Below are positions 1 through 8,632 of a stretch of 62,426 bases of DNA, piece by piece. This DNA comes from Actinobacteria bacterium Ga0077560 (GTDB lineage: Bacteria > Actinomycetota > Thermoleophilia > Miltoncostaeales > Miltoncostaeaceae): contig LNFL01000143.1 of the NCBI GenBank assembly GCA_001464275.1, positions 1-62,426 on the forward strand, read 5' to 3'. A program made the translations under genes and the position numbers. Within the stretch, counting starts at the first letter, position 1, and each line of letters begins with the position of its first letter. The notes beneath the pieces are model-generated. The model searched no databases and was not told where the DNA came from. It saw only the letters and a list, made by a program, of their open reading frames with translations.

Positions 1-818
1 GACCGGGAGATCTCCATCTCCTCCAGGTCGAAGCCCAGGGCGTTGAGGGTCCGCAGCCGCCGGGTGATGCGGTAGGTGTCCCCGGCGGGGAACACCTCCT
101 CCTCGGTCACCTGCGCCCACAGCGCCGTGTAGCGGCTCTCGATCTGCGCGGCGGTCTCGTGCGGGTCGGCCTCCGGGGGAAGGCTGCCCTCCTCGCGCAG
201 CTCGCCCAGGTCGCGGGCGATGTTGGCGCGGGCGATCGCCACGTCGCCGGTGCGCTCGCGGTTGGCCAGCTCGGCGTGCAGCTCCCCGGTCTCGGTGTCC
301 ACCACGTAGGCCGTCAGCGCGCCGGCATCCCGGCGGAACAGGGTGTTGGCCAGCGAGCAGTCACCCCAGACGAACCCGGCCAGGTGCAGCCGCACCAGCA
401 GCCCCGCCAGGGCGTCCAGGATGCGCTCGCGCAGGTGCGGGACGTGGCCCTCGGCCAGCAGCACGCGGTAGGTGAGCGAGAAGTCCAGGTGCCGGGTGAT
501 GAGGATGCCGTCCACGCTCGCGCCGCGGCGGTCCACGACGCCCACCGGCGTCACGGCCGGCAGCCCGGCGCCCACCAGGTGGCGCAGCAGGCGGTACTCG
601 CGGTGGGCGAGGTAGGCGGGCATCTCCTTCAGCGCGTACAGCGAGCCGCTGTAGTCGCAGAAGCGCACCACGTGGCGGTGCGTGCCCTGCGGGATGTCCA
701 CCAGCCGCGGCAGGCGCCATTCGGCCAGCGGCTCCTGGAGGGGCAGGTCGAGGAAGTCCGGGTGCTCGCCGGGGGCGGCGATCGACAGCCGGGCGCTCAT
801 CGTCGGGGGACGGGCCAT
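1..818 (-). CDS. DUF4032 domain protein, kinase-like fold (3' end cut by window edge)
   Basis: The minus strand is open from the ATG at 818 to the window edge, so the C-terminus is missing. An alternative in-frame ATG lies at 800. The translation matches the actinobacterial DUF4032 family, whose N-terminal half resembles lipopolysaccharide-kinase/InaA-type kinase folds. Visible family motifs are 'THRHVVRFCDYSG', 'YALKEMPAYLAHREYRLLR', 'LLVRLHLAGFVWGDCSLANT' (the position of the HxDxxxxN-like catalytic loop, here WGDCSLANTLF), and 'AYVVDTETGELH'. The substrate is unknown. It is on the same strand as the DUF1003/MgtE-N pair but 81 bases away, so co-transcription is possible. Family assignment is confident, function is not. 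Confidence 0.85.
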   Translation of the reverse strand, partial: MARPPTMSARLSIAAPGEHPDFLDLPLQEPLAEWRLPRLVDIPQGTHRHVVRFCDYSGSLYALKEMPAYLAHREYRLLRHLVGAGLPAVTPVGVVDRRGASVDGILITRHLDFSLTYRVLLAEGHVPHLRERILDALAGLLVRLHLAGFVWGDCSLANTLFRRDAGALTAYVVDTETGELHAELANRERTGDVAIARANIARDLGELREEGSLPPEADPHETAAQIESRYTALWAQVTEEEVFPAGDTYRITRRLRTLNALGFDLEEMEISR

Positions 819-899
819 GGCCGCGGATCGTCGCAGTCCCGGGCTCCGCGCAACAGCGGGAGCTGGATTCAGGTTCCCGCGGTCAGGTGCGGGCGGCGG

Positions 900-1418
900 T
901 CAGCCGGGCCGCTCGCGCGCGGCGAGGGCCTCCTCCAGGCGGGCCAGGGCGGCGTGGACGTCCCGCAGCGCGCCGCGCACGTCGTGCAGGTCACCGCCCA
1001 TGTCGCCCACCGCCAGGCGCACCGCGGCGACCTCCCGGGCCAGGTACTCCGCCTCGGTCTGGGTGCGGTCGGCGATCTGCCGGTCCCGCTCGGAGTTCAG
1101 CCGGTCGCGCTCGGCCTGCCGGGTCTGCGCCAGCAGGATCAGCGGCGCGGCGTACGCGGCCTGCAGCGACAGGGCCAGGGTGAGCAGGATGAACGGGTAC
1201 TCGTCGAACCGCAGCGAGCCGAACCCGGCGTTCACCAGGATCCACACGATCACCAGGATGGTCTGGAACACCAGGAAGCGGGCGGTGCCGATGAGGCGGG
1301 CCACGCCCTCCGAGAACCGGCCAAAGGCCTCCGGGTCGTAGTGGGGCTGCAGCTTCATGCTGCGGCGCGGCGCCGAGATGCTGCGGCGGCGCAGGCGAAG
1401 GGCCAGCGGGATGTTCAC
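900..1418 (-). CDS. DUF1003 family membrane protein
   Basis: This 172-residue protein starts at GTG 1418, overlapping the stop of the upstream MgtE-N/CBS gene by 4 bases (GTGA), which suggests translational coupling. Two hydrophobic segments lie at about residues 47-66 and 78-98, with the DUF1003 hallmark 'FDEYPFILLTLALSLQAAYA' between and within them. A long charged, probably coiled-coil tail (residues about 100-172) faces the cytoplasm. In actinobacteria DUF1003 genes commonly follow an MgtE-N/CBS gene, as here. The molecular role is unknown; a link to divalent-cation handling is inferred only from the neighbour. Confidence 0.85.
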   Translation of the reverse strand: MNIPLALRLRRRSISAPRRSMKLQPHYDPEAFGRFSEGVARLIGTARFLVFQTILVIVWILVNAGFGSLRFDEYPFILLTLALSLQAAYAAPLILLAQTRQAERDRLNSERDRQIADRTQTEAEYLAREVAAVRLAVGDMGGDLHDVRGALRDVHAALARLEEALAARERPG

Positions 1419-2665
1419 TCGTCCTCCTCGGCCATCGCGGTGTCACGCGCCGACCGCCAGCCCTTGGGGAGCATGGTGTCCAGCACGTCGTCCACGCTCA
1501 CGGCGCCCAGCAGCCGGCCGGTGCCGTCGCACACCGGTGCCGCCAGCAGGTTCTCGGCGGCCAGGTGCTCGGCCACCACCATCACCGGCGCGTCCGGGTG
1601 CAGCGGGTCCGGGGCGTTGGGGTCGACGCAGCTCGCCGCCAGCGACGACGGGGGCTCGCGCAGCAGCCGCTGGAAGTGGGCGGTTCCGAGCAGCGGCCCG
1701 GTGGGCGTCTCGGTGGGGGGCCGCACCACGTACACCTGCGCGGCCAGGGACGGCGGCAGCTCGCGGCGTCGCAGCCGGGCGAGCGCCTCGGCCACCGTCG
1801 CGTTCGGGGGCAGGACCACCGGCTCGGGGTTCATGAGGCCGCCGGCGGTGTCCGGCCGGTAGGCCAGCAGCCGCCGCACCGGGGCGGCCTCCTCGGGCTC
1901 CATCGCGGCCAGCAGGTCGGCGCGCTCGAGGTCGGAGATCTCGCCCAGCAGGTCGGCCGCGTCGTCGGGGCTCATCGCGTCCAGCAGATGGCCGGCGCGC
2001 TCGCGGCCCAGCCGCCGCAGCATCCGGGCCTGCAGGTCCTCCGGCAGCTCCTCCAGCACGTCCGCGGCACGCTCGTCGTCGAGGGCGGCGAGCAGCTCCA
2101 CCGCGTCGGGCTCGTCGAGCCCCAGCAGCGTCGACGCGACCTCCGCCGGGCGCATCTGGGCCAGTGCCGCCGCGCGCGCCATGGCGTCGGGCGCCGTGGT
2201 GCCCAGCCCGCTGATCTCGTCCCAGTCCACCACCCGGTGGTCGCGCCGCAGGCGCGCGCCGGCCGGCACCACGTCGGCGCTCACCAGGGACCAGCCGGAT
2301 CCGTCGGGCGTGCGGGCCACCCCCACGTCGTTCACGCGCACCCGCTCACCGGCCGGGCTGAGGGTGCCCACGCGGTCCAGCAGCTCGCCCAGCACCAGCA
2401 CCTCGCCGGGCCGCCGCTCGAACCGCCGCAGGCTCACCCGGGCGCTGGACAGGCGCGCGCCGTGGTCGTCCAGCGCCTCCAGGCGTCCGGCCGAGACGAA
2501 GATCGGCCGGCGCCGCACGCGCACCACCACGCCCAGGACCGGCGCGCCCGGCAGCCCGGGCGCGGCGACCAGGTCCGCGAGCCGGCCCACGCGCTCGCCC
2601 GCCGGGTCGAGCACCGCGAGGCCGGCCAGACGTGACGCGAACACCGGAACGGGGGGACGGCCCAT
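1415..2665 (-). CDS. MgtE N-terminal domain / CBS pair protein, cytoplasmic Mg2+-sensor-like
   Basis: The ATG at 2665 gives 416 residues. The reading frame stays open far upstream, but that extension runs antisense to flagellar genes and is not credible. Order of parts: a PRC-barrel-like N-terminal region (about 1-150), the MgtE intracellular N domain (about 160-280, with 'LEELPEDLQARMLRRL' and 'MSPDDAADLLGEISDLE'), then a CBS pair (about 285-405, with 'LLGAVSVDDVLDTMLP'). The membrane channel domain of true MgtE is absent, so this is probably a soluble regulator rather than a transporter. It is divergent from fliS and overlaps the downstream DUF1003 gene. Confidence 0.85.
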   Translation of the reverse strand: MGRPPVPVFASRLAGLAVLDPAGERVGRLADLVAAPGLPGAPVLGVVVRVRRRPIFVSAGRLEALDDHGARLSSARVSLRRFERRPGEVLVLGELLDRVGTLSPAGERVRVNDVGVARTPDGSGWSLVSADVVPAGARLRRDHRVVDWDEISGLGTTAPDAMARAAALAQMRPAEVASTLLGLDEPDAVELLAALDDERAADVLEELPEDLQARMLRRLGRERAGHLLDAMSPDDAADLLGEISDLERADLLAAMEPEEAAPVRRLLAYRPDTAGGLMNPEPVVLPPNATVAEALARLRRRELPPSLAAQVYVVRPPTETPTGPLLGTAHFQRLLREPPSSLAASCVDPNAPDPLHPDAPVMVVAEHLAAENLLAAPVCDGTGRLLGAVSVDDVLDTMLPKGWRSARDTAMAEEDE

Positions 2666-2699
2666 GTGGTCAAGGTATCCACTCGTCCGGACCGCACCC

Positions 2700-2727
2700 T
2701 CAAGGTTGCGAGGGGCCGTTCCGACAA
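2700..2727 (+). promoter_or_regulatory. Candidate sigma-28-type promoter for fliS operon
   Basis: TCAA at 2700-2703, a 16-base spacer, then TCCGACAA at 2720-2727. The element shares an extended stretch with the fliJ promoter (TCAAGGTT, a G-rich run ending GGGGCCG, then CGA). It lies about 93 bases before fliS and 35 bases from the divergent MgtE-N gene. The -10 is one of the weaker matches in the set. Confidence 0.5.
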
Positions 2728-2820
2728 GGGGAGAGCCGGCCGGATGAATGCCTGCGTTGCACCCCGGGGACGGATCCCCGCGTCCACTCCAAGCCTCACC
2801 GACCACGAGGTGAACCGAGG

Positions 2821-3186
2821 ATGCACGCCGATCCCCGCCTTGAGACCGATTCCGCCCGTCCGGACGAGCTCGTCCTGATGCTGTTCGAGGGCGCCGCGCG
2901 ATTCGGTCGTCAGGCAGTCGCCGCGTTCGACGCGGGCAGGGACGACGCACAGGTGAATGTGGACCGGGTCCGGGCGATTCTGCAGGAACTCGACCGCAAC
3001 CTGGATCGCCGGGCCGGCACGATCGGCCGTCACCTGGGCGCGATCTACGACTACCTGCTCCGGCGGCTCGCCGGCCCCGAGGTGGGCCGCGACGCCATGT
3101 CCGAGGTGGTCTCCGACATCGAGACCCTCGCCCAGACCTGGTCCGTGCTCGTCGAGCGGCGCGACGCCGAACTCGCCGCCGCCTAG
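2821..3186 (+). CDS. fliS: Flagellar export chaperone FliS
   Basis: This protein of 121 residues is close to the usual FliS length. It shows the family pattern: 'PDELVLMLFEGAARF' near the N-terminus, then 'AILQELDRNLDRRAG' and 'GAIYDYLLRRL'. FliS binds the C-terminus of flagellin and keeps it unfolded-competent for export. ATG 2821 was chosen because family similarity starts here; the frame is open further upstream without similarity. A GAGG lies directly before the ATG. It is the first gene of the run to fliI, and flagellin itself is not in the window. Confidence 0.88.
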   Translation: MHADPRLETDSARPDELVLMLFEGAARFGRQAVAAFDAGRDDAQVNVDRVRAILQELDRNLDRRAGTIGRHLGAIYDYLLRRLAGPEVGRDAMSEVVSDIETLAQTWSVLVERRDAELAAA

Positions 3187-3214
3187 GCCCACCACAAGGA
3201 ACGACGGGAACACG

Positions 3215-4069
3215 ATGGCAGTCACGAGACTCACCCCGGAGGACGTCGTCGCTTCGATCGCGGAGCTCCCGCCGATGCCCGCGAGCATCAGCGAGGTCAT
3301 CTCCGCGTGCGACGACCAGGACATGACCGTGGGGCAGCTGTCGCAGGTGGTCCTGCGCGACCAGAGCCTGACCGCGAACATCCTGAAGCTCGCGAACAGC
3401 GCGTTCTACGGACATGCCCGCCGGGTCACGACCGTGACCGAGGCCGTGGTGCTCCTGGGCTTCTCGGCCATCAAGAGCCTCGCGATCTCCAGCCACACGG
3501 CGCGGCTGCTCAACCGCTCCCTGCCGGGCTACGGCCTGCAGGCCGGCGAGCTGTGGCACCACTCGATGTGCGTGGCGTTCACCGCCCGCCGCGTCGCGGT
3601 GGAGGTCCACCTGGCGCCGGTGGAGGAGGCGTTCGTCGCCGGCCTGCTGCTGGACATCGGCAAGACCGTCCTCTCCAGCCACCTGGAGGGCGCCTTCGGC
3701 GAGGTCATGCGGGTCGCGGCCGAGCGTCACGCGCCGTTCCACCACATCGAGGCCGAGCTGCTGGGCTTCGACCACGCCGAGCTGGGCGCGCGGATCGCCG
3801 CCAAGTGGAGCTTCCCGCCGGAGCTGGAGGAGGCCATCCGCTTCCACCACGACCCGGCCCAGGCGACGCTCAAGCCCATGCTCTCGCACGTGGTCCACGT
3901 CTCGGACGTGGCCTGCACGATGCTCGGGCAGGGCATCGGCGGCGACGGCCTCGCGTACGAGGTCTGCCCGGAATCCCTCGAGGCGCTCGCGTTCGACCAG
4001 GCGCGCATGATGCGGCTGATGGACGAGATCGCACCCATGATGGATTCCGGCGCGTTCGGGATCGACTGA
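3215..4069 (+). CDS. HDOD domain signalling protein
   Basis: The 284-residue protein carries an HDOD domain across about residues 10-220: 'LPPMPASISEVISACDD', 'VVLRDQSLTANILKLANSAF', 'AVVLLGFSAIKSLAISS', then 'AGLLLDIGKTVLSSH' and 'HAELGARIAAKW'. HDOD domains are HD-superfamily relatives that usually lack the full metal-binding set and act in signalling; the canonical HD pair is replaced by LDIGK here. The gene sits between fliS and flgB on the same strand with 28- and 15-base gaps, so it is probably co-transcribed with flagellar genes. Its target is unknown. Confidence 0.85.
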   Translation: MAVTRLTPEDVVASIAELPPMPASISEVISACDDQDMTVGQLSQVVLRDQSLTANILKLANSAFYGHARRVTTVTEAVVLLGFSAIKSLAISSHTARLLNRSLPGYGLQAGELWHHSMCVAFTARRVAVEVHLAPVEEAFVAGLLLDIGKTVLSSHLEGAFGEVMRVAAERHAPFHHIEAELLGFDHAELGARIAAKWSFPPELEEAIRFHHDPAQATLKPMLSHVVHVSDVACTMLGQGIGGDGLAYEVCPESLEALAFDQARMMRLMDEIAPMMDSGAFGID

Positions 4070-4084
4070 GGCCAGGGAGGGCTC

Positions 4085-4498
4085 GTGTTCAACGACATCA
4101 CCACCGTCACGCTCACCGCCGCGATGCGCGGCGCGACCATGCGCCAGACGGCGCTCGCGCAGAACATCGCGAACGCCGACACGCCCGGCTACAAGCGCAT
4201 CGACGTGAACTTCGAGGGCGCGCTCGCGAAGGCGCTCGAGACCGACCGGGAGGCGCTCGCCGCCGCCCGGGACATCGCTCGTCCCACCGGGTTCTCCTCC
4301 GCGCGTGAGCGCGCGCTGGACCAGGTGCGGCCCGAGATCGTCCGCGACGGCACCACCACGGTGCGCGTGGACGGCAGCAACGTGGACCCGGACAACGAGA
4401 TGTCCGAGCTCGCCGCGAACCAGCTGGCCTACAACACGGTGACCGCGCTGCTGGACTCGCGGTTTACGCAGATGCGCTCCGTGATCATGGGCCGCTAG
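4085..4498 (+). CDS. flgB: Flagellar basal-body rod protein FlgB
   Basis: GTG start; 137 residues. The rod-protein N-terminal signature 'RQTALAQNIANADTPGYKR' is present, with a C-terminal heptad-rich helix ('NEMSELAANQLAYNTVTALL'). FlgB is a proximal rod subunit exported through the flagellar gate and assembled next to FliE. It precedes flgC and fliE in the standard flgB-flgC-fliE order, 34 bases upstream of flgC. The reading frame is intact. Confidence 0.93.
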   Translation: MFNDITTVTLTAAMRGATMRQTALAQNIANADTPGYKRIDVNFEGALAKALETDREALAAARDIARPTGFSSARERALDQVRPEIVRDGTTTVRVDGSNVDPDNEMSELAANQLAYNTVTALLDSRFTQMRSVIMGR

Positions 4499-4532
4499 GT
4501 CCGCGGACACCCAGGGACAGGGAGACACGCAG

Positions 4533-4982
4533 ATGGGGATGTACCCGGCACTCGGGATCAGCGCCACGGGCCTCGCGGCCCAGCGGCTGCGCATGGACGT
4601 CATCGCGAACAACCTCGCGAACGTGGACAGCACCACGGGCGTGGGGGAGGCGTACCGCCGCAAGGTGGTCGTCATGGGCGAGGCGCCCGGCGGCATGCAG
4701 TTCCGCATTCCGCGACCCACGGGGGACGCGTCCGCGGGCGCGGCCGGCGACCTCCACGGCGTGGACGTCCAGGCGATCGCCGAGGACCAGACCGCCCTGC
4801 GGCGGGTCTACGAGCCCGGCAACCCGCTGGCCGACCAGTTCGGCTACGTCACCAAGCCCAACGTGAACCCGGTCACCGAGATGGTGGACATGGTCGCGGC
4901 CAGCCGCTCCTACCAGAGCAACGTGACCGCGTACGAGGCCACCAAGAACATGGCCAAGGAAGCCCTGAGGCTGCTCCGGTGA
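4533..4982 (+). CDS. flgC: Flagellar basal-body rod protein FlgC
   Basis: 149 residues from an ATG preceded by a GGGAGA-like ribosome site. It has the N-terminal rod signature 'LRMDVIANNLANVDST' and the FlgC C-terminal block 'GYVTKPNVNPVTEMVDMVAA' followed by a coiled C-terminal helix. It forms the proximal rod with FlgB. The stop overlaps the fliE start by 4 bases (GTGA). Confidence 0.94.
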   Translation: MGMYPALGISATGLAAQRLRMDVIANNLANVDSTTGVGEAYRRKVVVMGEAPGGMQFRIPRPTGDASAGAAGDLHGVDVQAIAEDQTALRRVYEPGNPLADQFGYVTKPNVNPVTEMVDMVAASRSYQSNVTAYEATKNMAKEALRLLR

Positions 4983-5344
4983 TCACTCCAATCTCGGACA
5001 TCGGATCCATCGGCGGCGTCAGCGCGTCGATGCTCGCGCAGATCGCCGCCGCGCAGATGCCGGCGCCGATGGCGCCCCTGCAGGCCCCGTCGCTCGACGG
5101 GAACGCCTCCACGACCCCGGCCACCGGCGGCTTCGGCACGCTCCTGGCGCGTGCCGTCAACGGCCTGTCCGACCAGGTGAACTCGGCCGACCGCATGCAG
5201 CAGCTCGCGGCGACCGGCCAGCTGTCGGACCCCCAGATGGCCATCGTGGAGACGACCAAGGCGGAGCTGTCGCTCAGCACGGCGATCCAGGTCCGTAACA
5301 AGCTCGTGGAGGGCTGGCAGGAGCTCTCCCGTATGTCGGTCTGA
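4979..5344 (+). CDS. fliE: Flagellar hook-basal body complex protein FliE
   Basis: 121 residues from the GTG that overlaps the flgC stop. After a low-complexity N-terminus (about 1-45), the FliE core is clear: 'FGTLLARAVNGLSDQVNSAD' and the terminal 'LSLSTAIQVRNKLVEGWQEL'. FliE joins the MS ring (FliF) to the rod and is among the first export substrates. It lies 14 bases before fliF. Confidence 0.9.
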   Translation: MITPISDIGSIGGVSASMLAQIAAAQMPAPMAPLQAPSLDGNASTTPATGGFGTLLARAVNGLSDQVNSADRMQQLAATGQLSDPQMAIVETTKAELSLSTAIQVRNKLVEGWQELSRMSV

Positions 5345-5358
5345 TCGGGGTCTGATCC

Positions 5359-6921
5359 GTGGGCGCACTCGGCAAGGCAACGTCGTTCTGGTCTGGGCTC
5401 TCGGGCCCGGGCCGGCGACTCATCATCGGGGCGGCGGTCATCTTCGCCGTGGGCCTCTTCCTGCTCATGCGCCTGTCGGGTGCCACCGACTACGCGACCC
5501 TCGCGACGACCCAGACCACCGCGGACGCCGCGGCGATCACCCAGGAGCTCAACGCCCAGGGGATCCCGTTCCGCACCCGCGACGGCGGCACCACCATCCA
5601 GGTGCCCGCCGGTCAGCTCGACCAGGCCCGGCTCGGCCTCGCCTCCAGCAACCTGCTGGCGGGCGGCGGCGCGACGGTCGGCATGGAGATCTTCGACAAG
5701 CAGGGCTGGGGCGCCACCGACTTCACCCAGCGCGTGAACCTCACACGGGCCATGGAGGGGGAGCTGTCGCGCACCATCGGCAAGCTCGACCAGGTCCAGA
5801 GCGCCAGCGTGAAGCTCGCGGTGCCCAGTGAGCGGCTGTTCACCGACAACCAGAAGCCCACCACGGCCAGCGTGCTGCTCACCCTCGTCCCGGGTGCGAC
5901 CCTGGACGCCGGCCAGGTCACGGGCGTGAGCCGCCTGGTGGCGATGGCGGTGCCGGGCCTGGACGCCAAGAACGTCACGATCACCGACACGCAGGGGAAC
6001 ATCCTCAACGGCGGTGACGACAGCGCCACGGCGGCGGCGAACTCCCGCCTGGCCGTGGAGTCCGAGTACGAGCGCACCACCCAGGCCAAGCTGGACGGCA
6101 TGCTCGCCGCCATCCTGGGCCCGGGCAAGGCCGTCGTCGCGGTGGACGCGACCCTGGACCTGGACAAGACCTCCAGCGTCACCGAGGAGTACGACCCGCG
6201 GAAGGAAGGCGGGGTCGAGCTCGAGACGGACACCACCACCGAGAAGCTCGACCAGAAGGGCGGCGGGACCGCCGGCGCCGTGGGCGCCTCGCCCAACAGC
6301 CCGGGGAACACCTTCCCGGCGACCACGGGCTCCAACGGCACCACCAACTACACCAAGGGCTCGACCCGCAGCCAGAACGGCGTGGACCGCGTGGTCACCA
6401 ACCGCGAGGTCGCCGGCGGGACGCTGATCAAGCAGTCGGTGTCGGTCCAGGTGTCCGACGAGATCGCGGCCGGCGACGTGCAGAAGATCCAGGCCGCGGT
6501 CGAGGCCGCGGTTGGCTACGACCAGGCGCGAGGAGACAACGTGACGGTCGCCTCCATCGCCTTCGCAAAGGACGCCCTCGCCACCAAGAACGCCGCGGGC
6601 ACCGAGACCACGGCCACCGCCCCGAGCATGGACATCATGGGCATCGCCAAGACGGCGGCCGCCGCGATCGGCCTGCTGATGATCCTCATGATGGCCCGCA
6701 AGTCGCTCAAGCGGCGCCAGACCGAGCTGGAGAAGGCCCTGCCCGAGCTGCTGTCCCGCGGGCCGGTCCCGGTGGGCGAGCTCGCCGCCGTCGCCGCCGC
6801 CCCGCGCCGCCTGGAGGGGGAGACCAAGACCCCGGTGGAGCGGCAGATGGAGGACCTGGCGCTGCGCAAGCCCGACGACATGGCCAAGCTCATGCGCTCC
6901 TGGCTGATCGAGCGCAGGTAG
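5359..6921 (+). CDS. fliF: Flagellar MS-ring protein FliF
   Basis: 520 residues, normal for FliF. A first membrane helix lies at about 17-37 and a second at about 430-447. Between them is the periplasmic ring-building region ('NLTRAMEGELSRTIGKLDQV' and 'ASVLLTLVPGATLDAGQV' are typical). The C-terminal 'MAKLMRSWLIERR' is the FliG-binding tail. The start is GTG, 14 bases after fliE, and the gene ends 4 bases before fliG. A Gly/Asn/Thr-rich insertion around residues 300-340 is usual for the family. Confidence 0.94.
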   Translation: MGALGKATSFWSGLSGPGRRLIIGAAVIFAVGLFLLMRLSGATDYATLATTQTTADAAAITQELNAQGIPFRTRDGGTTIQVPAGQLDQARLGLASSNLLAGGGATVGMEIFDKQGWGATDFTQRVNLTRAMEGELSRTIGKLDQVQSASVKLAVPSERLFTDNQKPTTASVLLTLVPGATLDAGQVTGVSRLVAMAVPGLDAKNVTITDTQGNILNGGDDSATAAANSRLAVESEYERTTQAKLDGMLAAILGPGKAVVAVDATLDLDKTSSVTEEYDPRKEGGVELETDTTTEKLDQKGGGTAGAVGASPNSPGNTFPATTGSNGTTNYTKGSTRSQNGVDRVVTNREVAGGTLIKQSVSVQVSDEIAAGDVQKIQAAVEAAVGYDQARGDNVTVASIAFAKDALATKNAAGTETTATAPSMDIMGIAKTAAAAIGLLMILMMARKSLKRRQTELEKALPELLSRGPVPVGELAAVAAAPRRLEGETKTPVERQMEDLALRKPDDMAKLMRSWLIERR

Positions 6922-6925
6922 CACC

Positions 6926-7945
6926 GTGGCCCCGCTTCCCGCCGACACCAAGCTCACCGGCCGCCAGAAGGTCGCGATCGTCATCATCGCCCTGGGCCCC
7001 AAGGCCGGCGCCGAGGTGTTCAAGCACCTCAAGCCCGAGGAGATGGACGAGCTCACCCTCGAGATCGCGGCCCTCGGGCCCATCTCGTCCGAGCTCAAGC
7101 AAAAGGTGCTCAACGAGTTCTACGAGACCGCCGTCGCGCAGAACTACCTCACCGAGGGCGGCCTGGCCTACGCCCGGTCGGTGCTCGAGCAGGCGCTGGG
7201 ATCGGAGCGCGCGAACGAGGTGCTGGAGCGCCTCGCCGCCGCCATCCAGGTGTCGCCGTTCGAGTTCCTGCGCCGCACCGACGCCTCGCAGATCCTGAAC
7301 GTGGTCTCCAACGAGCACCCCCAGACGGTCGCGCTCATCCTCGCCTACCTGCCGCCGGACACCGCCGGGCAGGTGGTGAGCTCGCTGCCGGCGGAGCTGC
7401 AGTCGGAGGTCGCGATGCGCCTGGCGCTCATGGACCGCACGGCCCCCGAGGTGATCCGCGAGATCGAGAACGTGCTGGAGCGCAAGCTCAGCAAGGTGAT
7501 CAACCAGGACTTCACCACCGCCGGCGGCGTGAAGGCCCTCGTCGAGGTGCTGGGCAAGGTGGACCGCTCCACCGAGAAGACGATCCTGGAGAGCCTGGAG
7601 GAGCAGAGCCCCGAGCTGGCCGACGAGGTCCGCCGCCTCATGTTCCTGTTCGAGGACATCGTCATGCTCGACGACCGCAGCATCCAGCAGGTGCTGCGCG
7701 AGGTGGACGGCAAGGACCTGGCCATCGCCCTCAAGGGGCAGGCCGAGAACGTCCAGGAGAAGATCTTCAAGAACATGTCCTCCCGCGCCGCGGAGATCAT
7801 CAAGGAGGACCTGGAGTTCATGGGTCCGGTCCGGGTGTCGCAGGTGGAGGAGGCCCAGCAGAAGATCGTGGCCGTCATCCGCAAGCTCGAGGACGCCGGC
7901 ACCATCATCGTGGCGCGTGGCGGGGACGACGACCTTGTCGCCTAG
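6926..7945 (+). CDS. fliG: Flagellar motor switch protein FliG
   Basis: 339 residues with GTG start. All three FliG regions are visible: an N-terminal FliF-binding domain ('KVAIVIIALGPKAGAEVFKH'), a middle domain with the EHPQ motif ('NEHPQTVALILAYLPPDTA'), and a C-terminal torque domain ('LMFLFEDIVMLDDRSIQQVL') carrying charged helix residues. FliG converts MotA/B stator activity to rotation and forms the C-ring with FliM and FliY. Intact. Confidence 0.95.
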   Translation: MAPLPADTKLTGRQKVAIVIIALGPKAGAEVFKHLKPEEMDELTLEIAALGPISSELKQKVLNEFYETAVAQNYLTEGGLAYARSVLEQALGSERANEVLERLAAAIQVSPFEFLRRTDASQILNVVSNEHPQTVALILAYLPPDTAGQVVSSLPAELQSEVAMRLALMDRTAPEVIREIENVLERKLSKVINQDFTTAGGVKALVEVLGKVDRSTEKTILESLEEQSPELADEVRRLMFLFEDIVMLDDRSIQQVLREVDGKDLAIALKGQAENVQEKIFKNMSSRAAEIIKEDLEFMGPVRVSQVEEAQQKIVAVIRKLEDAGTIIVARGGDDDLVA

Positions 7946-7963
7946 CGCCCGCGGGGGCGCCCG

Positions 7964-8632
7964 ATGACCGCGCGCCGAAGCCCCATCCGCGGCGTCGTCC
8001 TCGGCGAGGCCCACGAGGTGCAGCTGCGCGAGCAGCCGAACCGTCTCTCGGTGCTCACTGCCGGCAGCGCGCAGGCGCTCGCCGCGATGGCGGAGGCCGA
8101 GGCCAACGCGATCGTCGCCGAGGCGGAGATGGCGCGCGAGCGGGCCGTCGAGGACGGGGCCGGGATCGGCGAGGCACGCGCCCGGATGTCCGACGCGGTC
8201 GCCGCGACCGCGGGGATGCTGTCGGCGATGGAGGAGGAGCTCGCCGCCCTGCCGGAGCGCCTCGCCCAGGAGGTCGCCGCCGTCGCGCTGGAGACCGCCG
8301 CCCGCATCATCCGCGCCGAGCTGGCCGTGCGGCCCGAGCGCGTGGTGGACGTCGCCCGCGGGGCGATCCGCCGCGCCACCGACCGTGACCGGCTGCTCGC
8401 GCACGTGAACCCCGCGGACCTCGCCGTCATGCGCGAGGCCACCGCCGGTCTCGTCGACCAGATGGGCGGCATCCACCGCTTCGACGTGATCGAGGACCCG
8501 CGCATCGCCCCCGGCGGCTGCGTGCTGGAGACCCCGTCCGGCGACGTGGACGCCCGCATCGAGAGCCAGCTGTCACGCATCCTGGAGGGGCTGTCCGCCC
8601 CGCCGGACGGCGAGATCATCGACCACCCGTGA
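7964..8632 (+). CDS. fliH: Flagellar assembly protein FliH
   Basis: 222 residues, typical for FliH. The central region (about 40-110) is Ala/Glu-rich and predicted helical, as in the FliH stalk related to ATP-synthase subunits b and delta. The C-terminal domain includes 'VALETAARIIRAELAVRPE' and 'DPRIAPGGCVLETPSGDVD', the latter a FliH/HrpE/SctL hallmark. FliH regulates and docks the FliI ATPase. Its stop overlaps the fliI GTG by 4 bases. Confidence 0.9.
   Translation: MTARRSPIRGVVLGEAHEVQLREQPNRLSVLTAGSAQALAAMAEAEANAIVAEAEMARERAVEDGAGIGEARARMSDAVAATAGMLSAMEEELAALPERLAQEVAAVALETAARIIRAELAVRPERVVDVARGAIRRATDRDRLLAHVNPADLAVMREATAGLVDQMGGIHRFDVIEDPRIAPGGCVLETPSGDVDARIESQLSRILEGLSAPPDGEIIDHP

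Noticed and set aside
2666-4720. Upstream extension of the MgtE-N/CBS frame to 4720
   Set aside because: It lies antisense to fliS, HDOD, flgB and flgC, and has no family similarity. The ATG at 2665 starts the recognisable protein.
4873-7113. A 746-residue minus-strand frame across fliE and fliF
   Set aside because: Mirror frame of verified flagellar genes with low-complexity composition.
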